Shown: positions 1 through 11,938, counted from the first letter of the stretch. The stretch: 64,000 nt of DNA from Rana temporaria (GCF_905171775.1 NC_053492.1:183938778-184002777), one strand, 5' to 3'. Notes: generated by a model not told the origin, from the sequence alone. Translations and numbers: made by a program.

Positions 1-198
1 CACATCAAAAACGCACTGAAATGCATCAAAAACACACTGGATCCTAGTATAGTGGGAAAAATCGATAAAAAGAAGAAAAAAAACACCTGGAATGGATCCG
101 GAAGCCCATCAAAAACGCACTGGAACGCATCAAAAACCTGTTAAAAACGCAGAATCTGGAACAGAACTGGAGAGTGTTTTTGTGGTGTGAACCAGCCC
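1..198. repeat. Right end of a MITE-like element, cut by window edge
   Basis: The first 150 bases repeat the phrase catcaaaaacgcactgg several times with variation, and the block ends in gtgtgaaccagccc followed by tta. The reverse complement of that end, GGGCTGGTTCACAC, resembles the Harbinger-like terminal repeats seen at 53,729 and 55,915. The left end lies outside the window, so length and target duplication cannot be checked. Confidence 0.45.
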
Positions 199-211
199 TT
201 AAGACACTAGA

Positions 212-1210
212 TTAACCACTTGCCGACCGGCCACCGCCGTTATACGTCGACAAGTTGGCTCGGCTGGGCGAGAGCACGTAATATGACGTCCTCTCTCCCA
301 GCCGCCACTAGGGGGCGCGCGCGCGCCGCCGGAGGCGCGCGCCCCCCGCTCACCCCCGACTCCCGTGAGTGTGCCCGGCGGGCGCGATCGCCGCCGGGCA
401 CACGCGATCGCTCGGTACAGAGCGGGGACCGGGAGCTGTGTGTGTAAACACACAGCTCCCGGTCCTGTCAGCAGGGGAAATGCTGATCTTCGGTTCATAC
501 AATGTATGAACCGAGGATCAGTGTTTCCCCTAGTGAGGCCACCCCCCCCCCCACAGTAAGAACACACCCAGGCATACTTAACCCCTTCCCCGCCCCCTAG
601 TGTTAACCCCTTCACTGCCAGTGGCATTTTTATAGTAATCCAATGCATTTTTATAGCACTGATCGCTATAAAAATGCCAATGGTCCCAAAAATGTGTCAA
701 AAGTGTCCGAAGTGTCCGCCATAATGTCGCAGTACCGAAAAAAAAATCGCTGATCGCCGCCATTACTAGTAAAAAAAATATAATAAAAATGACATAAAAA
801 TACCCCCTATTTTGTAAACGCTATAACTTTTGCGCAAACCAATCAATAAACGCTTATTGCGATTTTTTTTTACGAAAAATATGTAGAAGAAAACGTATCG
901 GCCTAAACTGAGGAAAAAAAATGTTTTTTTATATATTTTTGGGGGATATTTATTATAGCAAAATGTAAAAAATATTCATTTTTTTCTAAATTGTCTCTCT
1001 ATTTTTGTTTATAGCGCAAAAACTAAAAACCGCAGAGGTGATCAAATACCACCAAAAGAAAGCTCTATTTGTGGGAAAAAAAGGACGCCAATTTTGTTTG
1101 GGAGCCACGTCGCACGACCGCGCAATTGTCTGTTAAAGCGACGCAATCCCGAATCGCAAAAAGTACTCTGGTCTTTGGGCAGCAATATGGTCCGGGGGGT
1201 AAGTGGTTAA
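212..1210. mobile_element. TTAA-flanked non-autonomous (piggyBac-like) element, family 1
   Basis: The element is bounded by TTAA at 212-215 and 1207-1210 with inverted ends CCACTTGCCGACCGG and the complement of CCGGGGGGTAAGTGG. TTAA target duplication is the piggyBac hallmark, but no transposase is present, so it is a non-autonomous member. The inside has a GC-rich foldback (about 300-520) and a T/A-rich stretch with the phrase aagaaagctctatttgtgg. The same family recurs, in opposite orientation, at 5184-6195, and in decayed form near 16,628, 23,040, 24,553 and 44,609. Small open frames here are not coding. Confidence 0.75.
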
Positions 1211-1279
1211 ACATTTCCCCACAACAGTATTTCCATTATATAACAATAGTATACAGAACCTCTTAAAAAGAGGAAGAAT

Positions 1280-1981
1280 GGGCCAAATCCTTTAAAAGGG
1301 ATACGCAGGCGGAACTGCTGTTCAGCCTGCGTATCCCTGTGCCTATCTTTGGAACTGATCCTCAGAAGCAGTTTTCCAAAGATAGGCAGAAGATCCGACA
1401 TCTGTAAGACTTACACTGTCAGATCTTAGTACCGCATCCGCCGCTGGGGGCATTTCGCGTTGAAATGCCGCTTTGCGTATGCAAATGAGGACTTACGGAG
1501 ATCCACCAATCTTCTCTCCTTTTTTTTTTTTCTCCGTAAGTTTACGTTTGCATGCGTAAAATTAGGGCTGCTTTTACAAGGTGTAAACTGTTTACACCTT
1601 GTAAAAACAGACCTTTTTTTCGATCGCCGCGATTTTTTTTTAAATTAGATTTTTTTTTTCGCCGTATGTTTTTTTTAACCCGTCGCAATTTTTTAACCCG
1701 GCACGATCCTCAAAACTCGGCGTATTGTAAAAACACGCGATGCACGTCGGGAAAAATGACATCACGGGCATGCGCAGTACGTCCGGCGCGGGAGCGCGCC
1801 TCATTTAAATTGTAATCGCCCCCTGGAGAAGAGGACCGCCTTGCGCTGGGAGAATTTAAGTTACACGGCCTGAAATTTCTAGGTAAGTGCTTTGTGGATC
1901 AGGCACTTAGGTAGAAATTTTAAGGCAGTGTAACTTAAATGGGAAAATATAAGTTAGGCAGGATCTTTGAGGATTTGGCCC
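1280..1981. mobile_element. MITE, GGGC-ended family, copy 1 (TSD AAT)
   Basis: Inverted ends GGGCCAAATCCT and AGGATTTGGCCC are flanked on both sides by AAT (1277-1279 and 1982-1984), a clean 3-bp target duplication. The inside is a series of foldbacks: 1300-1340 (gatacgcaggc), 1569-1607 (acaaggtgtaaac) and 1853-1941 (taagttacac...gtgtaactta). It has no coding capacity. Three-base duplications suggest the PIF/Harbinger superfamily. Related copies sit at 4157, 8792, 13,200 and 15,334. Confidence 0.7.
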
Positions 1982-1984
1982 AAT

Positions 1985-2833
1985 GTTTCCACTGATGACA
2001 TTTATCACAACCAGTGCAACTCTGAATCTAAAGATTTTTCGAACAAACAAGTGTATGAAAATTTTCAGTATATTCGATGACTCAACAAATGTACAGTTTG
2101 CGTTTAATATTCTATTTTAGAGTGAATGGACTGTACTGAACGAAAACTACATTCACATTAAAAATGAGTTAGAGAAAATTTTGTCCATCCTGCCGCTTCG
2201 AATTTTCCCATTACTGCTGTCAAATATGAACATTGATTTGACCCCACTAGCAATTATAAAATCGTACAAAGTTTTTTAAAATGTAAAAAAAAAGTCTGCT
2301 AGTGTATGGCCACTGAAAAAAAAAAAAAAAGACTAAACTTCTCACTTGTATTATATTATATGTATATGTACTGTGTGTTTCATCTTAAAATGCTGTACAC
2401 ATCCTCATAAAAGAATTAATACATTTCACAATACAAAGAAGCCACCAATTTAAAAAGTCAACCATAAACCAAGCACGTGTAAGTTAGACTTTGGACGGGA
2501 ATTCCATTCAGTGTTACTGGTGTGAACACGACATAGCAAGTGCCGATTCGAACAAAGTGCAGGCATACTGAAGGCTTCTCTCCCTGTACTAGAGGGCAAG
2601 ATGACACAACCGATACGCAAAAGAAATATAATGCTGTCTCGGGGGGAGGGGGATAAATAGAAGTGCTAAAAATGTGTTTTAGCTGATGGATGCTATAGAA
2701 AAAATATTAAACGGTACAGATGCTGTACACTCCTAAACTGAAAAGTGGTGGTTAATCAAAGTGGACTGTCACATAATACACTGTAATGGAGTGGTGCTAG
2801 CGAGAAAACTACCTGACAACAGCCAGTCTTATC
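1985..2833. other. No recognised feature, AT-rich
   Basis: I see no gene, RNA or recognisable repeat here. The sequence is AT-rich with short homopolymers (A-run near 2316-2330, G-run near 2641-2650) and no long open frame. Confidence 0.5.
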
Positions 2834-2836
2834 TTA

Positions 2837-3327
2837 GGCCCCATACACACGAGAGGATTTATCCGCAGATACGGTCCAGCGGACCGTATCCGCGGATAAA
2901 TCCTCTCGAGGATTTCAGAGGATTTCTATGCGATGGCGTGTACACACCATCGCATTGAAATCCGCGCTGAAATCCTCTGCCGATGACGTGTCGCGCCGTC
3001 GCCGCTATTATGACGCGGCGACGGGCGCGACGCTGTCATATAAGGAATTCCACGCATGCGTCAAATCATTACGACGCGTGCGGGGAATCCCTTTAGACGG
3101 ATGGATCCGGTAAGTCTGTACAGACGAGCGGATCCATCCGTTGGAATGGATTCCAGCAGATGGATTTGTTGTGCATGTCAGCAAATATCCATCTGCTGGA
3201 AATCCATCCCAGGGGAGATTTCTCTGCGGATAAATATCCGTTGGCGTGTACACACCATAGGATCTATCCGCAGAAACCCATTTGATGGGATTTATCTGCG
3301 GATAGATTCTATGGTGTGTATGGGGCC
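2837..3327. mobile_element. Harbinger-type MITE (TSD TTA, ends GGCCCCATACACAC)
   Basis: The perfect 14-bp inverted ends GGCCCCATACACAC and GTGTGTATGGGGCC are flanked by TTA at 2834-2836 and 3328-3330. The 491-bp inside is nested foldbacks built from variants of gaggatttatccgcgg and ggatggatccg, so it folds on itself almost end to end. The 3-bp TTA duplication is typical of PIF/Harbinger. No transposase is encoded, and the short open frames are read-through of the palindromes. Confidence 0.85.
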
Positions 3328-3487
3328 TTAGGGGAATGCATAGTATAGTTTTTTTTTTTTAAATGTAAATGAATTTCTGTGTCTTGTATACCAATATAAT
3401 TTCTGTTTTAAATATAAAAAAAGGCAGGTTGTTCTTTTCTTATGACGCATGCCACCCGCTGGTGACTGTTGGTAAATATGTAATAAC

Positions 3488-4078
3488 TAGCTGAATACCC
3501 GGCGTTGCCCGGTCTTCCTATCTTAACCTTTTGGGGAGGAAAATCATAGTAATATAAATATACCCATCTTTTATATAAGGGTGTAGGTAAGGGTTAATTT
3601 AACTGTCATATATTTTTATTTGGCATATAAGTAATATGTGTACCAGGTTTTATTGAAATATCTCCAGGCGTACAGAAGTTATGTGGGAACATACATTTCC
3701 CATTGATTTGCATGGGACTTTAAACAAAAACCCCAACCCTCACAAATGGGGGTAGTTAAGGGATAAATTAACTATCCTATAGTTTAAGTGGACATATAAG
3801 TAACATGTGACCAAGTGTTATCGAAATATCTACAGCCGTTTGGAAGTTATGAAGTAACATGTATTTCCCATAGAGTTGAATGGGACTTTAAAGAAAAACC
3901 CCGACCATGGCAAATGGGGGAGGGTAAGGGTTAAACCACCTATCCTATGTTTGTTGCTGACATATAAGTAACATGTGTGCCAAGTTTCATGTTAATATCT
4001 TTAGCTGTTTGGACGTGATGCTGGAACATACATACATACACACACACACACACACGTTGAGTTTTATATACGGTATAT
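3488..4078. repeat. Interspersed repeat with three diverged ~169-bp tandem units
   Basis: The block begins with an imperfect palindrome, acccggcgttgcccggt, and ends in a CA tract and TATA-rich tail. Inside, a unit starting with the phrase catataagtaayatgtg recurs at 3623, 3792 and 3960, giving a period of 168-169 bp. Each unit also contains gaagttatg and catttcccat. I recognise this kind of head (CCCGGCGTTGCCCGG) as common in animal genomes but do not assign a family. Confidence 0.55.
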
Positions 4079-4156
4079 AGATAGATACACAAATGTAAAA
4101 TATTAAATGGTAAATAATTACAATAGAATCTCTCCAAAGCATTTTAACTGGACTAT

Positions 4157-4882
4157 GGGGCAGATCCACATACATCTTCGCTGGGCGCAGCGTATCTAAG
4201 ATACGCTACGCAGCTGTAACTTACTTTGAGTTGGTTTGAATCCTCAACGAATCTGCGCCATAAGTTACAGCGGCGTAGCGTATCTCTCGCGGCGTAAGGG
4301 CACGGAATTCAAATTCGGCGGGTAGGGGGCGTGTTTCATTTAAATGAAGCGCGTCCCCGTGCCGAGCGAACCGCGCATTCGCCGTCCGTAAAAACTCCCA
4401 GGGTGCATTGCTCCAAATGACGTCGCAAGGACGTCATTGGTTTTGACGTGAACGTAAATGGCGTCCAGCCCCATTCACGGACGACTTACGCAAACCACGT
4501 AAAATTGTAAAAATTATACGCGGGAACGACGGCCATACTTAACATTGAGTACGCCACCATATAGCAGCTTTAACTATACGCCGGAAAAAGCCGAACGGAA
4601 ACGATGTAAAAAAAATGCGACGGCCGCTCGTACGTTCGTGGATCGTCGGAAATAGCTAATTTGCATACTCGACGCGGATTACGACGGGAACGCCACCTAG
4701 TGGACACCGAAAAATTGCATCTTAGATCCGACGGCGTACGAAGACGTACGCCTGTCGGATCTAGCCGAGATGCCGTCGTATCTTGTTTTGAGGATTCAAA
4801 ACAAAGATACGACGCGGGAATTTTGAAATTACGCCGGCGTGTCAGTAGATACGCCGGCGTAATTTCTTTGTGGATCTACCCC
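4157..4882. mobile_element. MITE, GGGC-ended family, copy 2 (TSD TAT)
   Basis: The ends GGGGCAGATCCACA and GTGGATCTACCCC are flanked by TAT at 4154-4156 and 4883-4885. The element is CpG-rich and made of foldbacks around gcgtatctaagatacgc and tacgccggcgt. It shares the internal phrase gtgtttcatttaaat with the copies at 8792 and 15,334. It is non-coding. Confidence 0.75.
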
Positions 4883-5183
4883 TATGTATTTAGGTGAATA
4901 TACACTGGTCAGCCATAATTTAAAGACCACCGACAGGTAAAGTGGATAACATTGATTATCTCATTACAATGGCATCTGAAAGTGGGTTGGATATACTAGA
5001 CAGCAAGTGAACATGTTGTGCCTGAAGTTGATGTGCAGAAAGCAGAAGTAGGTAAGTATAAGGATTTGAGTGACTTTGACAAGGGTCAGATTGTAATGGC
5101 TAGGCTGTATCAGAGCAACTCCAAAACTGCAGCTATTGTGGGATGTTCCTGGCCTGCAGTGGCCAGAACCTACCAAAAGTGTT

Positions 5184-6195
5184 TTAACCACTTCCTTACT
5201 GGGCACTTAAACCCCTTCCTGACCAGAGGACTTTTTGCGATTCGGCACTGCGTCGCTTTAACTGACAATTGCGCGGTCGTGCGACGTGGCTCCCAAACAA
5301 AATTAACGTCCTTTTTTCCACACAAATAGAGCTTTCTTTTGGTGGTATTTGATCACCTCTGCGGTTTTTATTTTTTGCGCTATAAACAAAAATAGAGCGA
5401 CAATTTTGAAAAAAAAAAACTTGTTGCTATAATAAATAGCTCAATTTTTTTTTTACGTTTTTTTTTATCCTCAGTCTAGGCCGATACGTATTCTACATAT
5501 TTTTAGTAAAAAAAAAAAAAAAAATCGCAATAAGCGACTGGTTTGCGCAAAAGTTATAGCGCCTACAAAATAAGGGACAGAATTATTATTTATTTATTTA
5601 TTTTTTTACTAGAAATGGCGGCGATCTGCAATTTTTATTGGGACTGCGACATTATGGCGGACACATCGGACACTTTTGGCGCCATTCACATTTATACTGC
5701 AATCAGTGCTATAAATATGCACTAATTACTGTATAAATGTGACTGGCAGGGAAGGGGTTAACACTAGGGGGTGAGGAAGGGGTTAAATGTGTACCCTATA
5801 TAGTGTTCTAACTGTGTGGGGGAAGGGGGGTGACTGGGGGGGGTGACCGATCTGTGTCTCTATGTACAAGAGACACAGATCCGTCTCCTCTCTCCCCTGA
5901 CAGCACCGCTGTCTGCGAGAGCCGGGAATGAGAGATGATCTCATATGTAAACATATGAGATCATCTCTCATTGGCCGCACAGATCGCCTAGGAAACGGCC
6001 GCTCCGATTGACCGTTCACGGCGATCTGTGACTGGCTGTGTCCAAGGGACACGGCCAGCACAGCAGTTCCCCGCTGCGCGCTCGGGAGCGCGCGCGGGCA
6101 ACGTGCAAAGGGGCGGCCGTAAAAAGACGGCCTGTCAGAGATTGGGAGCCGCGCTGCGGCCGTACAAAGTCGTACGGCCGCCAGCAAGTGGTTAA
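5184..6195. mobile_element. TTAA-flanked non-autonomous element, family 1, inverted copy
   Basis: TTAA at 5184-5187 and 6192-6195 bounds ends CCACTTCCTTACTGGGCAC and the complement of CCGCCAGCAAGTGG. The inside mirrors the 212-1210 copy in reverse order (agagctttcttttggtgg near 5329, the GC-rich foldback near 5900-6190). It interrupts the Tc1 relic at 4903-7180. No protein is encoded, and the apparent 167-codon minus frame at 5783-6286 runs across the foldback and out of the element. Confidence 0.8.
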
Positions 6196-6667
6196 GGAAT
6201 GAAAATAAGCAAACCCCTGACATGGTCATGGATGGCCAAGGCTCATTGATGTATGTGGGGAGTGAAGCCTGGCCTGTGTAGTCCAATCAAAAAGAAGAGC
6301 TAATGTAGCTCAATCACTGAAAAAGTGAATGTTGGTTCCAATATAAAGGTGTGAGAACCCACAGTGCACCCCAATTTGTTACATATGGGGATGCATAGCA
6401 ACAGACAGGTCAAGGTGCCCATTCTGACCCGTGTCCACAGGCAAAGGTGCCTACAATGGGCATGTGAGCATCAGAACAGGACCACAGGAGCAATGGCAGA
6501 AGGTGGCCTGATCTGATGAATTCAAGACTAGTTTGAGGAACACAATAAGTTCAGGGTGTTGACTTGACCTTCAAATTCTCCAGATCTGAACCCAGTCCAG
6601 CATCTCTGAGACATGCTGGAAAAACAAGTCTGACTAATGGGGGTCCCACCTAGCAAATTATAAGGAC

Positions 6668-7129
6668 TTAAATGGTCACTAAAGGAAAACATTTTTTGCT
6701 GAAATGACTGTTTACAGGGTATAGAGACATAAAAGTTAACTGATTCCTTTTAAAAATGATTACAAATAGATAAAATCAATCATATAATGTGCCTGCAGGT
6801 TATTTTCACTTTTAAACTGGTTACATGTTCCTGTGAACTAGAGAGACACACAGAACAAAAACAAACAAATCCAGGGCAGTGTTTTGTTTTTAAAATGAAT
6901 CTGGTTCTGTTAAGTTTTAGACACACAGTAATGACAGCTTAGACCACCGTGAGAAAGCTCCCAGTACTGTGGTTATAAGGAAACAGACAACCAGGAAGTG
7001 TGGAGATCAGAGCAGAATTACAGCAACATCATAGCAAAAATGAACAATAAGGACATGAAACCAGTACTGCAGTAAGGTAAAGGAAGCTATTTAGCTAAAA
7101 AAAAAAAATCCTTTAGTGATCCTTTTTAA
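6668..7129. mobile_element. TTAA-flanked MITE, family 2 (ends ATGGTCACTAAAGG)
   Basis: TTAA at 6668-6671 and 7126-7129 encloses imperfect inverted ends ATGGTCACTAAAGG and CCTTTAGTGATCC. The inside is AT-rich and non-coding. It interrupts the C-terminal part of the Tc1 transposase relic; the Tc1 text continues on the far side (gatctgct...). Confidence 0.7.
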
Positions 7130-7180
7130 ACGATCTGCTATTGACAGTTCATGCCTTGCTGGGTTGTGGCTGATTTGTGT

Positions 7181-7721
7181 ACGTTTTACCTAGTGTGTAG
7201 AATGACCCTTAGGTAGCACAAAACCATGTGTGGTGACTGATGTGTAGAACAGTAGTAAAAAAAAAAATAGGTACTAGTATTTAACAAAATGTAATACCCA
7301 TCTAGTAATCCCCATGCAGCAGAGAAACACATCCGTATTTCTTAACATCAATGTGATAGATAGCTAGATATATAGATAGATAGATTTTATTATCTGAATG
7401 ACTTCAAATACCATTTACTGTGTCTGTGTATGAAAAAAATGTAAAGTAAAGTTGGATCTATTTTATAATACATTTAAATGATTAGGGATATCATTTTGTG
7501 TTAATAATTAGATATTGTTCACTTATCTTCTGGCTGTGTCTGTTAATCATTGCTGATTTAGTTAAAAGGACACCCTAAACTGCTGTAAATAACCTCCTAG
7601 TGCAAATAGATATCAGACATGCTAAACTAAGTTAGTATTACTTTTCATTTACATAACTTCCTAAACCATCCATTTCCACTAGTCAACCTTTCATGCTACT
7701 ATTATGAACACACTATAATAG

Positions 7722-7805
<84 letters not shown>

Positions 7806-8267
7806 TATTTATACAATACCGCAAAAAGTCACAATGTATAGTGTAAAGTTTATGTAACTAAACAGTCCAAATGATTAACAGTGCTACTAGTGTATGGTTA
7901 CTGTTCAGCAAATTGAATCCCGTATTTTCATCTGAAATTATAGCTCTAGTATTTATAAACCCAATCGCTCATTTTTTATATAAAAGTAATTTTTTTTTAT
8001 GCATTCCTTAATTTTTCCATAGAAACATTAATAAATCATACAATACAGTTCAGTGAAGAGGTCTAAGGGCAACCAAAATATAGGATGTGTTCAAAGTGAA
8101 AAAAAAATGTTAAAGGAATACTCCATAAATATACTGTGTGTGATAAATGTGACATTCAGTGAAGTCTAATCAATATATACAAATTAAACCGTGGAATGAA
8201 GGCAACTTAGTTACTGTACCTTGGACACATTTATGGTTCATTCTAGTTTCACCTGATGCTTAATTTT
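7181..8267. other. AT-rich spacer without recognised genes
   Basis: No coding frame or structured RNA is evident. It contains a GATA-like tract near 7359-7384 and a long A/TA microsatellite (listed separately). The remainder is unassigned single-copy-looking DNA. Confidence 0.5.
7721..7802. repeat. A-run plus (TA)n microsatellite
   Basis: About 18 adenines run directly into roughly 31 TA dinucleotides. Length is likely polymorphic. Confidence 0.95.
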
Positions 8268-8424
8268 TTGCAGTCTTATGGGAAAAATAGGAAGGTTGGG
8301 ATGAAACTATGGGGGGGGGGGGGGGGCTGTAGCTAGTGGATGTGTTGGGACAGGAGCAAGAGTAGAAGGACAGAGGGTAGAATGTCAGGAAAGGGAGATC
8401 CATGATGGCTGAGGTTTCTGCACT

Positions 8425-8755
8425 GAGAGCGCACTCCCAGTACAATGACCAAGCCGTCCCAGGTATTTCCAGGTCTCTGTTCAAGATCGGGTGCCGGTGG
8501 GATGGGCTCCCTTGCGGCTTTACAGCCAGCTCCCTACTGCGCATGCACGAAGCGGGGGGAAGGAGGAGCCGACCTTCCAGATGACAAAGGGCGGCAATGT
8601 CACCTGGAAGTGGGAGTAGGTGTCAAAACCAAGTACCCACTCCCCCCCCCCCCCCCCCCAAAAGGTGCCAAATGTGGCAGCAGAGCGGGGGAGGAAGCAA
8701 ACAAGCGGAGCTTCCCCTTCTGGGTGAGCAGCCTTTATGCCTTTAGTAAATTGAC
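8425..8755. repeat. Truncated copy of the 11,400 TTAA-element family
   Basis: The phrase caaaaggtgccaaatgtggcagcagagcggggg and the following gcggagcttccccttctgggtg match, in order, the right half of the element at 11,400-11,882 (gaaaggtgtcaaatgtgacaccgg, ggagctccgc). The left half is absent and no flanking TTAA is seen. It carries an 18-base C-run (8643-8660), and another G-run lies at 8311-8326. Overlapping open frames on both strands are not supported as genes. Confidence 0.5.
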
Positions 8756-8791
8756 CCAACAGGGTTGATTAAACCTAGATTTAAAAACACT

Positions 8792-9499
8792 GGGCTAGAT
8801 TCAGAAAGATCAGCGGATCTTTCTGCTGGCGTAACGTATCTCAGATACGTTACGCCGTAACTTTGGGCGTAAATTCCGTATGCAGATAGAACTTGCGCCC
8901 TTAGTTACGGCGGCGTAACGTATGTGTGACGGCGTAAGCCCGCCTAATTCAAATGGGGATGTTGGGGGCGTGTTTTATTTAAATTTCACTTGACCCCGCG
9001 TATTTGACGGTTTTTGTGAACGGCGCATGCGCCGTTTGTGAAAAACTCCCAGTGCGCATGCTCGAAATTACGCCGAAAAGCCTCATTGGTATCGACGTGA
9101 ACGTAACTTACGCAAAGCCCTATTCGCAAACGACTTACGCAAACAACGTAAAATGTTCAAAACTCGACGCGGGAACGACGTCCATACTTGACATTAGCTA
9201 CGCCTCAAATAGCAGGGGTAACTATACGCCAAAAAAAGCCTAACGTAAACGACGTAAAAAAATGCGCAGGCGGGACGTACGTTTCTGAATCGGCGTAAAT
9301 ACCCAATTAGCATATTCCTTGCGTAAATATACGGAAGCGCCACCTAGCGGCCAGCGTAAATATGCTGCCTAAGATACGACGGTGTAAGACACATACACCA
9401 GTCGGATCTTAGGGAAATCTATGCGGAACTGATTCTATGAATCAGGCGCATAGATACGACCCCGCACACGCCGTCGTATCTCCTTTCTGAATCTGGCCC
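8792..9499. mobile_element. MITE, GGGC-ended family, copy 3 (TSD ACT)
   Basis: Inverted ends GGGCTAGATTCAGAAAG and CTTTCTGAATCTGGCCC are flanked by ACT at 8789-8791 and 9500-9502. Internal foldback gcgtaacgtatctcagatacgttacgc lies at 8829-8855. Its closest relative in the window is the copy at 15,334, with which it shares many phrases including cgtgttttatttaaatt. Confidence 0.8.
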
Positions 9500-9786
9500 A
9501 CTATCTACAGGATTTATTTGAATTTTGGCTATGAATTTAGGGTTGTCTTTAAAATAGGATTTAATATTGAGTTGAGATAAAACAGGAGTTTGTCAAACAT
9601 TTTATTAGAGATTTGAAACCTTTTCTAAATGTCTTGCTTTGGAAAGTATAAATACGATACAAAAAGAGGAGAAATAAATGATTCTACTTAGGAAAATTCC
9701 ACTGTATGTGCCTTTGTGTGCTGATCATGTGACCAAAAGCCTGGGCATTTGATTATGTAACTTTGTTGAAGGGGAGGATCAGTTTA

Positions 9787-10071
9787 AGCTGGCCATAAAC
9801 GGTTCAAACCGGATCGGCTGAGATTCGAACCATGTATGGGCAAGGCAGATTGTACCCGTCGATCCATCGATCGACTTGGATATAACCAGCATGTTGAATA
9901 TTAATGCGATTATTGCCAGCGTCTATAGCCACTGCAAAAATCACTGTGTGTTCCCCCCCACTTGAAGAACAATTCCTTTATCAATATGTTGATGGGGGAA
10001 TCAAGCAATTTTCTTTCTTGCAACATGTTGTTGCAGGAGAGAAAATTGTACCATCTACTGTATGGCCAACT
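9787..10071. mobile_element. Harbinger-type MITE (TSD TTA, ends AGCTGGCCATA)
   Basis: Inverted ends AGCTGGCCATA and TATGGCCAACT are flanked by TTA at 9784-9786 and 10,072-10,074. The 285-bp interior is partly palindromic (caacatgttgttg) and non-coding. Confidence 0.7.
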
Positions 10072-11399
10072 TTAGACTGGCTAATCTTCCTGTGAAGGAA
10101 ATGGATAGACTGATTGTCTAATGACGAGCAAAGAAGGAATCCTTTAGCAGCATTTTCTCCAGGAAAAGTGCATACTTCAGCCCTTGTATTACTAGACGAC
10201 TGGGGGTGATTTACTAAAGAAAAATAGACTGTACTTTTTGCAAGGGAATTTAGCTTAGTTTAGTGAATGAGGTAAAGCTCTGCTGACTTCCATCATTCAA
10301 TCATTTGCAAGTAAAATACCGTTTTTTTTTTATGGTCCTTGCTTGTGATCTTTTTACAAAGTGAATTTTAAACACATCGACTAAGCTCCCTTACAAAGTA
10401 AAAACTCCATTGCAAAGTGAAAAGCTGATTTGTTTTAAAGAAGCTTATGCAGGTGATGACTCCTGCTTCTGAAAATATTAGTTTCCAGATGGTTATATTA
10501 CCCTGGGTAATATAAAAATTCTGACTTCACATGTTTAATGCATGTTCTAGGACATCCAGGGATGGAAGTCAGATGATCAAAATGAATGCCAGGCAACTAA
10601 CATTGTTTTTAGAAGGTCAGTAATAACTGCCCCACATTTCTTTCAGCGTGAGTTTCCTTTAAGAGTAAGCAGAAAAAATAGACAGAAATTAAGAGAAAAT
10701 ATGTGCATAGTAAGTATATGTTATAAAAAGGAATCCTCTTGACACATCATCATATTCCTTGCCCCTAACACATCCCTTTCCAGCCTAGGGCTAGTGCTCT
10801 TGCTTATGCGCTGCAATTTATGTAAATTATATTGTTATTAATGTTGATGTTACTGTGCAGAATAAATGTGAAAAAAATCAAAGTCTAAAAAAAGATTTTG
10901 CACAGCAATTTTGTAAACCCTGGATCCCTCGTCCAATAATGTATTTATTCAGGACCAGTAAAGCATATGTTAAGATTGTCCTTTATATATCTATATATTT
11001 AAATACACGTTATATCAATTATTATAGGTAAAGATTTGCAGGCCATATGATCACTTTGGACATGTTCTCTCGTAGGAATTGTCTAGACGTCTGTGCAAAA
11101 ATGTGTTTTTCTGCCGATATATCACAGAAGGCATCCTTAGTTCCCCTTCCCCTTTAGACACTCACACTCCCTGCTCACCCCTGCCAAACAATTATAGGCT
11201 ATTTCAGATAACATTTTAATCTAAGGCTTTGCCAGGATGCTTTATTATTTATGTGTACATACATATGTAGCTCTATTGGTAGAGAGTCCTATGTTTACAG
11301 ATACAGTAGCTTTATCAGGATGTAGTGGGAAATCTGAACTGGTAGGATGCTTGATGATACTAATACAACCCTCAAGATAAGCAAGAAACCGCAAAATAC
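10072..11399. other. Spacer; probable old interspersed repeat at ~10,204-10,450
   Basis: The stretch from gggggtgatttactaaag to gaaaagctgat reads like an old frog repeat but has no clear ends here. The remainder is AT-rich without genes. Confidence 0.35.
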
Positions 11400-11882
11400 T
11401 TAAAGCGGATGTCCGATGAAAAAAAAATATTAAAAGCCAGCAGCTACAAATACTGCAGCTGCTGACTTTTAATATTAGGACACTTACCTGTCCTGGAGCC
11501 CAGCGCCGTCCGCAGCAGAGGATGAGCGATCGCTCATCACTCTGCTGCCCCCCCGCCATCCTCGGTGAGGGAACCAGGAAGTGAAGCGCTCCGGCTTCAC
11601 TGCCCGGTTCCCTACAGCGAATGCGAGAGTCGCGCTACGCCTGCCGATTGGCTCCCTCTGTGTACTGGGGGCCGAGTGTTCCCAGAACACAATGGGGGGG
11701 GGGGGGACGGGAGGTGACGTCATGCCCGCAGTCTGCCCGAGACTGTGTGGCCTGAAGTGGGTGCAAATACCTGTCTTTAGACAGGTATCTGCACACTCCT
11801 GAAAGGTGTCAAATGTGACACCGGAGAGGGGGGAGGGTTCCGATCAGTGGGCGTTCGACTTTAGGGTGGAGCTCCGCTTTAA
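11400..11882. mobile_element. TTAA-flanked MITE, family 3 (ends AGCGGATGTCC / GGAGCTCCGCT)
   Basis: TTAA at 11,400-11,403 and 11,879-11,882 encloses ends AGCGGATGTCCGATG and the complement of GGGTGGAGCTCCGCT. Internal foldbacks include cagcagctacaaatactgcagctgctg (11,440-11,466) and gatgagcgatcgctcatc (11,521-11,538). Open frames on both strands across it (73-104 codons) are by-products of the GC-rich palindromes. Confidence 0.75.
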
Positions 11883-11938
11883 AGATTATATTTGTTAACT
11901 TGCTTCATGTGCCTGAATAAATTTAATGAGCTTAGATA

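Larger units (their letters stand above)
4903..7180 (+). pseudogene. Tc1/mariner element with decayed transposase, split by two insertions
   Basis: The left end reads tacactggtcagccataa after a TA (4901-4902), and a matching right end (gttgtggctgatttgtgta) lies at 7163-7181. Between them are translated fragments of a plus-strand Tc1-type transposase: an N-terminal helix-turn-helix portion at about 5030-5180 (DFDKGQIVMARLYQSNSKTA) and, near 6575-6640, the DDE-region phrase equivalent to PDLNPVEHLWDMLEKQ. Stops and frameshifts make it dead. The gene is interrupted by TTAA-flanked elements at 5184-6195 and 6668-7129. Removing them (one TTAA kept each time) restores contiguity of the Tc1 sequence, so both inserted after this copy was already in place. 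Confidence 0.75.

Noticed and set aside
199..648. 149-codon Arg/Gly-rich minus frame
   Set aside because: It lies across the GC-rich foldback of a TTAA element, and the equivalent region of the sister copy is not open in the same way.
5783..6286. 167-codon minus frame
   Set aside because: It crosses an element boundary into the Tc1 relic, has no recognised domain, and its composition follows the foldback.
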